Assembly (NCBI GenBank): GCA_015058185.1
Contig: SVCV01000002.1
Span: forward strand, 1 to 41,344
DNA length: 41,344 bases
Origin: Clostridiales bacterium
GTDB taxonomy: Bacteria; Bacillota; Clostridia; Peptostreptococcales; Anaerovoracaceae
Reading direction: 5' to 3'
Notes under the pieces: generated by a model
What the model was told of the DNA's origin: nothing
Database searches by the model: none
The model's input: the letters and a program-made list of their open reading frames with translations, nothing else
Shown here: in pieces, positions 38,601-41,344 of the stretch
How the letters are laid out: the number at the start of each line of letters is the position of its first letter
Position numbering within the stretch: position 1 is the first letter of the stretch
Program-made: the position numbers and the translations under genes

Positions 38601-39091
38601 TGGAGTTCACCGGTTACGGCAACACCTTCGCCACTAAAGGACATTGCATAGGAATTGCTTTCGGTGTCAATTTTAATTACAGCAGCACCAATGGAAGCAT
38701 CGTCCTTGACCCGGAAAGTTGCCTTAATGATATCAACAGAAACAGCTTCTGTGGTATCTGCCATAGCCATGGATCCTACGGAAATAAAACCGGCAGTAGA
38801 GTGATCCGTTGCCATCATCATTTCCATAGCAGCATTGGGAGCCGTGTAAACAGGATCCCCTACGAGTTCCAGTCGGGTGCTGTCATAGGTAATGTTACCA
38901 TCATAACCAGACAGTCCTGCGGAAGCCTCCATTCTCAGTGCCACTTCAAAGGTTTCCCCAGCTTTGTAGGTTACCTTTTCGGGCATGATCAGGTTCTGTG
39001 TGGCAGTTTCACTGTCAGCAAAAACAGCTGCAGGGAACAATGCGATCAGCATCGCTACCACGAGAACCCAGGCCAGTGTTCTTCTTTTCAT
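32648..39091 (-). CDS. 2147-aa surface protein: signal peptide, N-terminal cohesin-like domain, Ig/YDG-type repeats, three C-terminal SLH domains
   Basis: N-term LIMPEKVTYKAGETFEVALRMEASAGLSGYDGNITYDSTRLELVGDP (cohesin); repeated K(T/E/V)YDG(S/T) motifs; C-term DVAATDWFASAVQYVYDKGMMNG, DVAAGEWYSDAVAWAAENKIVTG, SSYAIPALNWAVGQSLINGMGDG (SLH). Confidence 0.92.
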   Translation of the reverse strand: MKRRTLAWVLVVAMLIALFPAAVFADSETATQNLIMPEKVTYKAGETFEVALRMEASAGLSGYDGNITYDSTRLELVGDPVYTAPNAAMEMMMATDHSTAGFISVGSMAMADTTEAVSVDIIKATFRVKDDASIGAAVIKIDTESNSYAMSFSGEGVAVTGELQSTRVAVIEEISGTIDVTGIDAPVKNAAPDTAVAETNQYTGTISWSPAVGDKFAQNTVYTATVTLTAKAGYIFANGTTVAVLGDVAANKVQVAANGSTLTFNVTFPKTADKDAQKIVVFDDTREFTFGDTGLNVGASLEIGNGTLEYASSDNSVVGVDGLGGILIRKAGTATIVVSASETDEYAKSFKTVQVTVKPYTITEENIFFEVEDKDYDGHTGIAANGYLKAVGMQGDTFYPFGEGEEIFFFYDPDLFPSKNVGTYDLDAIFTLTERGQEWYTFETGNTATVTTIAKINPCEDVTDITDKNQKVAVGIGTFKDVAIKGVGDELATGAVTYSYDGKTSKILIQAALKKLNEGDTAQISYNFTGTENYLGAEVSGIINVEMVDVAFSFAGAAVAPGNGIKLESEPTYGMKWSDIIGNDKNIVAKVGDFTCTDAQYTWEVDGAAMNASAYPSAGKHDVALLFNGTINGQKYTDIEVFAINNLMVVPWELKASDLDYRGVSVEKEYDGNTAYGETVYVPVYSSSMKNNDASFKVPGTVTFSSKNAGVQTVKFTADDENPANTNYVLADDITLNLSGRITQKALTVTVNDLTYAKTYDGSKAEGNAVTTGNLGTNALPGDEVFAVYSFVAFDGTDVGTTSATIRLNSLTGADAGNYRLTNAGTLTVLASIAKADWTGATTASVNVPVDGTAGKTITLTLPAGAALAGDVTIADNSFVTSAALADGKLVIKATAKAEDTATTVTLPIKSTNYNNYNLVVTVTAKDIDFFMDAAFTDAVTAEKALTIKAAPVYGDRWSQIVSMKTSRFYAEGPDGAVAGTYKLSVDANAYPTKGAHDWQLLFTATDGSYTDEVVLEGTATVAPKTLTAANLYYSGTITKEYDGTTDLGDVTVTVRSGLVAGDRTKTLEGTGVFNSADVATANKVIFTPNALAADDNYVLEAGLTYDISARITQKALTVTAGDLKYAKTYDGSTAIGDAALTGALATDALAGDDVTATYTFTAFAGTDVGTDAAAIRLNGLTGADAGNYKLANVGNLTVAASIAKADWTGAKELSVNVPVDGTVSEGKTVTLTLPAGAVLVGDVTIADNSFVTSAALADGKLVIKANAKAEDTATTVTLPIKSTNYNNYNLVVTVTAKNISYEVYIPGQGYVPATLELMLKIKENPVYGDSWNEILADNYDIYAFDPDGNPINGGMWFVIDGSDDYDKYPAKGEHSWKLMFGSDLYPEQVVYSGTVTVAPKTLTAADLQYTGEAITKVYDGTKDLGAVSMDVKASALAGEDTELTLTGNAVFDSANTDATKVIFTPDALAADSNYALADGLTADIRATITKKETAISAVTVTDKTYDGTASAAITAITIPGVSGDLVKDTDFEATAVFPDKNADDANVDVTVNVTLKGDAAKNYTLTNGKDYKLTEAAKINKATLTWKLAAVPGASYDYNGAADYNVYAVIGGAAAGEAPVIDVTYGGEADKPVDAGTYALAAALNEAWTENYALAAEAEDGSLTSFTINKVRMPLYSLSKTVGKDAMLDVDPAEFGMTEEVTDITYTAPDGITVEVVDGALRIITPADAAVGTKTISDIQFTIANANYTVDKVSLVLDITDAEIVSIGVGDTELGLEDLDGTTVEDLLMEDVEDAENYTVESYTNLATGTTSSTAPTVPGKYAVTIKYNKPATAETAAQAGSGTILLAIAKATPEVGVTYDEITAAGKTLADANLALDMGVTNMQGTVKWVAADGMTPLPLSTVVKANTSYKWLFTPDDADKYENLAGSVVLYTVSMGGGGGAAPAPKPPVKPEEPEVTPVDQIFTDVAATDWFASAVQYVYDKGMMNGTAADKFSPNATTTRGMIVTILWRLEGSPAVSDSSFSDVAAGEWYSDAVAWAAENKIVTGYTSGEFGAKDDITREQLATILFRYAQYKGLESLTLEENLIGYPDEAAISSYAIPALNWAVGQSLINGMGDGSLAPQGEATRAQVAAILMRYCEANDAE
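35202..37450. repeat. Long tandem intragenic repeats, period about 1.1 kb, within the SLH gene
   Basis: Segments starting at 35202 and 36318 are near-identical (ggttatagttattgtaRttggtgctcttgatRggcagagttacggtRgtagcagtatcttctgcc...); encoded DNSFVTSAALADGKLVIKA(N/T)AKAEDTATTVTLPIKSTNYNNYNLVVTVTAK appears twice. Confidence 0.9.
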
Positions 39092-39132
39092 GCTTTTAAC
39101 CTCCTGAAAAATATCTATCGTTTTGCTTCGTA

Positions 39133-40062
39133 TTACTTATCAACGGGGAAAGTAGACCCGCTCTTGTAACGAAGAATGTTTACAGCATCAGTGGAGTTTG
39201 CCTTGTTGTCACCATTAATGTCAGCCAACAGCTTCTGATAACCAGTAAACTTTGCACCATTTCTCAAAGTCTGTACCGCATCGGTGGAGTTGATCTTACC
39301 ATCCTTGCTGACATCTCCGTAGTTGTACAAGGCAACCGCGTCCAGCTCAACCGCAGAAGTACTTACCGTAACGGATTCTTCATAAGGTGCGAAGTGAGGC
39401 TTTTTAACGGCGAGGGTATATTTTGCCGCAGATACGGTGTTGAAAGCAAAGGTTTCAGCCGTTTTCTTACTGGTGGTATTATCCACAATATTACCGCCGG
39501 CGACCGTCAAAACCGCGGAGTAAGAAGCGGAGGCTCCGCCCTCTTTGGTCAGGGTAACGGTGGTATCACCGGTTCTCCATGCAGCAGTGTTGGAAGAAGC
39601 TGCAACGGAACCGCTTACGGTTACGCCGGGAACGCCCTGAAGGTAACCCAGATAAATAGGACTGGCGATTCCGGTTCCGGTAATGAAAACCTTGTTGTAG
39701 AACTCACCGGTCGCGGGAGAATACTCTCTGGGAATAAAACCTTCCGTGGATCCAACGCCGCTGAAGCTTACGCCGGAATTATCGGATGCGGTCTGGTCGA
39801 TATACATGATATCATCCGCGGTAAAGGAAGGCATATCTTCATCATTGTCCGTATCCTTTACGATCAGAAGAAGGTACTGTCCTTCCGGAACAAAGGCTAC
39901 CCCCTTCCCTTGCAGGAATTCCGCGGCAACATTGACCGAATAGGTATAATTTCCGTTGCTTTCTGTATAGTCGATCTGACTGCCTGCACCGAATGCCGTC
40001 ATGGGAACCACAACCATGCACAGTGCCAGAAGAACAACTAAAAGTCTTTTTACTCTTTTCAA
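39133..40062 (-). CDS. Secreted dockerin type I protein (309 aa)
   Basis: Signal peptide MKRVKRLLVVLLALCMVVVPMTAFGA; C-terminal GDVSKDGKINSTDAVQTLRN...ADINGDNKANSTDAVNILRY, two dockerin Ca-loop repeats. Confidence 0.9.
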   Translation of the reverse strand: MKRVKRLLVVLLALCMVVVPMTAFGAGSQIDYTESNGNYTYSVNVAAEFLQGKGVAFVPEGQYLLLIVKDTDNDEDMPSFTADDIMYIDQTASDNSGVSFSGVGSTEGFIPREYSPATGEFYNKVFITGTGIASPIYLGYLQGVPGVTVSGSVAASSNTAAWRTGDTTVTLTKEGGASASYSAVLTVAGGNIVDNTTSKKTAETFAFNTVSAAKYTLAVKKPHFAPYEESVTVSTSAVELDAVALYNYGDVSKDGKINSTDAVQTLRNGAKFTGYQKLLADINGDNKANSTDAVNILRYKSGSTFPVDK

Positions 40063-40083
40063 AATTCTTCTCCTCCTTCCGAT

Positions 40084-41157
40084 TTATACGAAGTCTCGCA
40101 GCAAGGGAGACATCACTAAGAGCCAATCGTTCATAACGATTTGTTCCGTTTCCCCATTCAGATCCCAGGGGGCAGCAATGGGGGCGATGATGACCAACCG
40201 ATTGGTGTTTTCCCACTCTACATCGCAAGCCAACGCTTCGGCGATGCAGCGGATGGGAACGAAGGTCCGCCGTTCCACGATCTCCGCGGGAGCATCCTGG
40301 GTGTATTTCACGCCGTTTACCAGATAGTGATCCGCACCGATGGGAACCTGGATCACCTTATCGCCCTTTTTGACCGTGGCGGTTCGGGTATCGTTGTCCC
40401 AAAAGACGTCGGCACCCAGGCTTTCGGAAATGTACCGAAGAGGAACCATGGTCCGGCGATTCTTGATATAGGGAACCACATTCTTGTTGTCCCGATCGAT
40501 CCAGGTAAGACCGCCCTCTTTCACCGCAGCGTAATTACCGATTTGAAGACCTACTGTACCGGCATTCCGTTGTTCCTTGGTGAGAACCGCAGGTTCGGGG
40601 GTTGGCTCTATGGGATCCGGTGCAGGAGCAGGCGCCGCAGTGCCATTGGCAACAGTGATCTTTCCTTCCTGAACCTTTCCGGTTATCGCAACGCCCTCCA
40701 AATTAAAGGCCATTGCGTATTTTGCATTATCCGTGTCGATCTTAATGATGGCATCGCCTTTGGGAGCACCGGACTTCACTCGAAAAGTAACCTTGATAAT
40801 GTCCGTTGTCGCAGCGGCGTCCGTATCCTTCATAGCCATTGAGCCGGTGGAAATAAATCCGGCAGAAGAATCGGAAACCATCATCGCTTCCATAGCAGCA
40901 TTCGGAGCTTTAAAAACAGGCTCCCCGACTACCTCGAGCCGGCTGCTGTCATAGGTAATATTACCGTCGTAAGCCGAAAGACCTGCAGAAGACGTCATCC
41001 GAAGGGTAACATCAAAGGTCTCTCCGGTCTTGTATTCCGTCTTTGACGGAAGCACCAGTTCCTGTGATGCGGTCTCCCCTGCCCCAAAGGCCGCAGCCGG
41101 GAACAGCGAGATCAGCATCATGGTGACCAAGAGCAATGCGACAGCTCTTTTCTTCAT
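40084..41157 (-). CDS. Secreted cohesin-domain protein with C-terminal copper amine oxidase N-terminal ('stalk') domain
   Basis: Signal peptide MKKRAVALLLVTMMLISLFPAAAFGA; LVLPSKTEYKTGETFDVTLRMTSSAGLSAYDGNITYDSSRLEVVGEP; YIKNRRTMVPLRYISESLGADVFWDNDTRTATVKKGDKVIQVPIG...VERRTFVPIRCIAEALACDVEWE. Confidence 0.9.
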   Translation of the reverse strand: MKKRAVALLLVTMMLISLFPAAAFGAGETASQELVLPSKTEYKTGETFDVTLRMTSSAGLSAYDGNITYDSSRLEVVGEPVFKAPNAAMEAMMVSDSSAGFISTGSMAMKDTDAAATTDIIKVTFRVKSGAPKGDAIIKIDTDNAKYAMAFNLEGVAITGKVQEGKITVANGTAAPAPAPDPIEPTPEPAVLTKEQRNAGTVGLQIGNYAAVKEGGLTWIDRDNKNVVPYIKNRRTMVPLRYISESLGADVFWDNDTRTATVKKGDKVIQVPIGADHYLVNGVKYTQDAPAEIVERRTFVPIRCIAEALACDVEWENTNRLVIIAPIAAPWDLNGETEQIVMNDWLLVMSPLLRDFV

Positions 41158-41240
41158 AAAATCCTCCTTTAAATCGGGAGAGATCGGGCCTGCCATGTCC
41201 GAAAAAAGGACAGACTCCGCCCACTATATTTATTCTATAG

Positions 41241-41270
41241 ATTATACACCCGAAAGCATATGAAAGTCAA
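41241..41270 (-). promoter_or_regulatory. Sigma-A-type promoter for the cohesin-dockerin operon
   Basis: Minus strand TTGACT - 18 nt - TATAAT about 85 nt upstream of ATG 41157. Confidence 0.65.
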
Positions 41271-41344
41271 AGATTTGATAAAATTTTCTACACAATTATC
41301 GCTCCCTCGAAACAGAGGAAATAATAAAGCTGGCGATCATTTCA

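Noticed and set aside
37955-39169. 404-aa plus-strand ORF antisense to the cohesin/SLH gene
   Set aside because: Overlaps coding sequence with clear cohesin homology; composition typical of antisense frame artefact.
1-41344. tRNA/rRNA genes, transposases, phage genes, restriction or toxin-antitoxin systems
   Set aside because: No supporting sequence or ORF found by reading the window; not reported.

Overview
The window is about 41 kb of a low-to-mid GC, spore-forming Clostridia-type Firmicute chromosome. It has three parts. (1) 0-19.6 kb is a housekeeping block, mostly on the minus strand: nitroreductase, nfeD, ispG, rseP, dxr, cdsA, uppS, a 69-aa conserved-type small ORF, frr, pyrH, an LtaS-like sulfatase (+), RNase P RNA, nif3/yqfO, trmK, rpoD (frameshifted in this sequence), dnaG, dgt, pit plus a DUF47/PhoU-like gene, tsf and rpsB. 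(2) 19.8-32.6 kb is accessory: a LytTR regulator with a degenerate receiver followed by a compact gerA-type operon with a truncated GerC, a zinc-ribbon protein, a monoderm Tad/Flp pilus cluster (tadZ-tadA-tadB-tadC-flp-tadE-like-DUF5702-like-TadE/Cys-motif protein-DUF6382-like), ymxH/ylmC and a TepA-like ClpP-family protease. (3) 32.6-41.2 kb is a three-gene minus-strand operon: a cohesin + copper-amine-oxidase-N ('stalk') protein, a dockerin protein, and a 2147-aa cohesin + YDG-repeat + SLH protein. The most notable candidate system is this third part, a minimal cohesin-dockerin surface assembly with no visible carbohydrate-active enzyme. Other items worth checking are the rpoD frameshift, the truncated GerC, a Tad pseudopilin carrying a tandem Cys/His motif, and a tadE-like gene without an obvious start codon. 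All family assignments were made by eye from sequence motifs; no database search was run.
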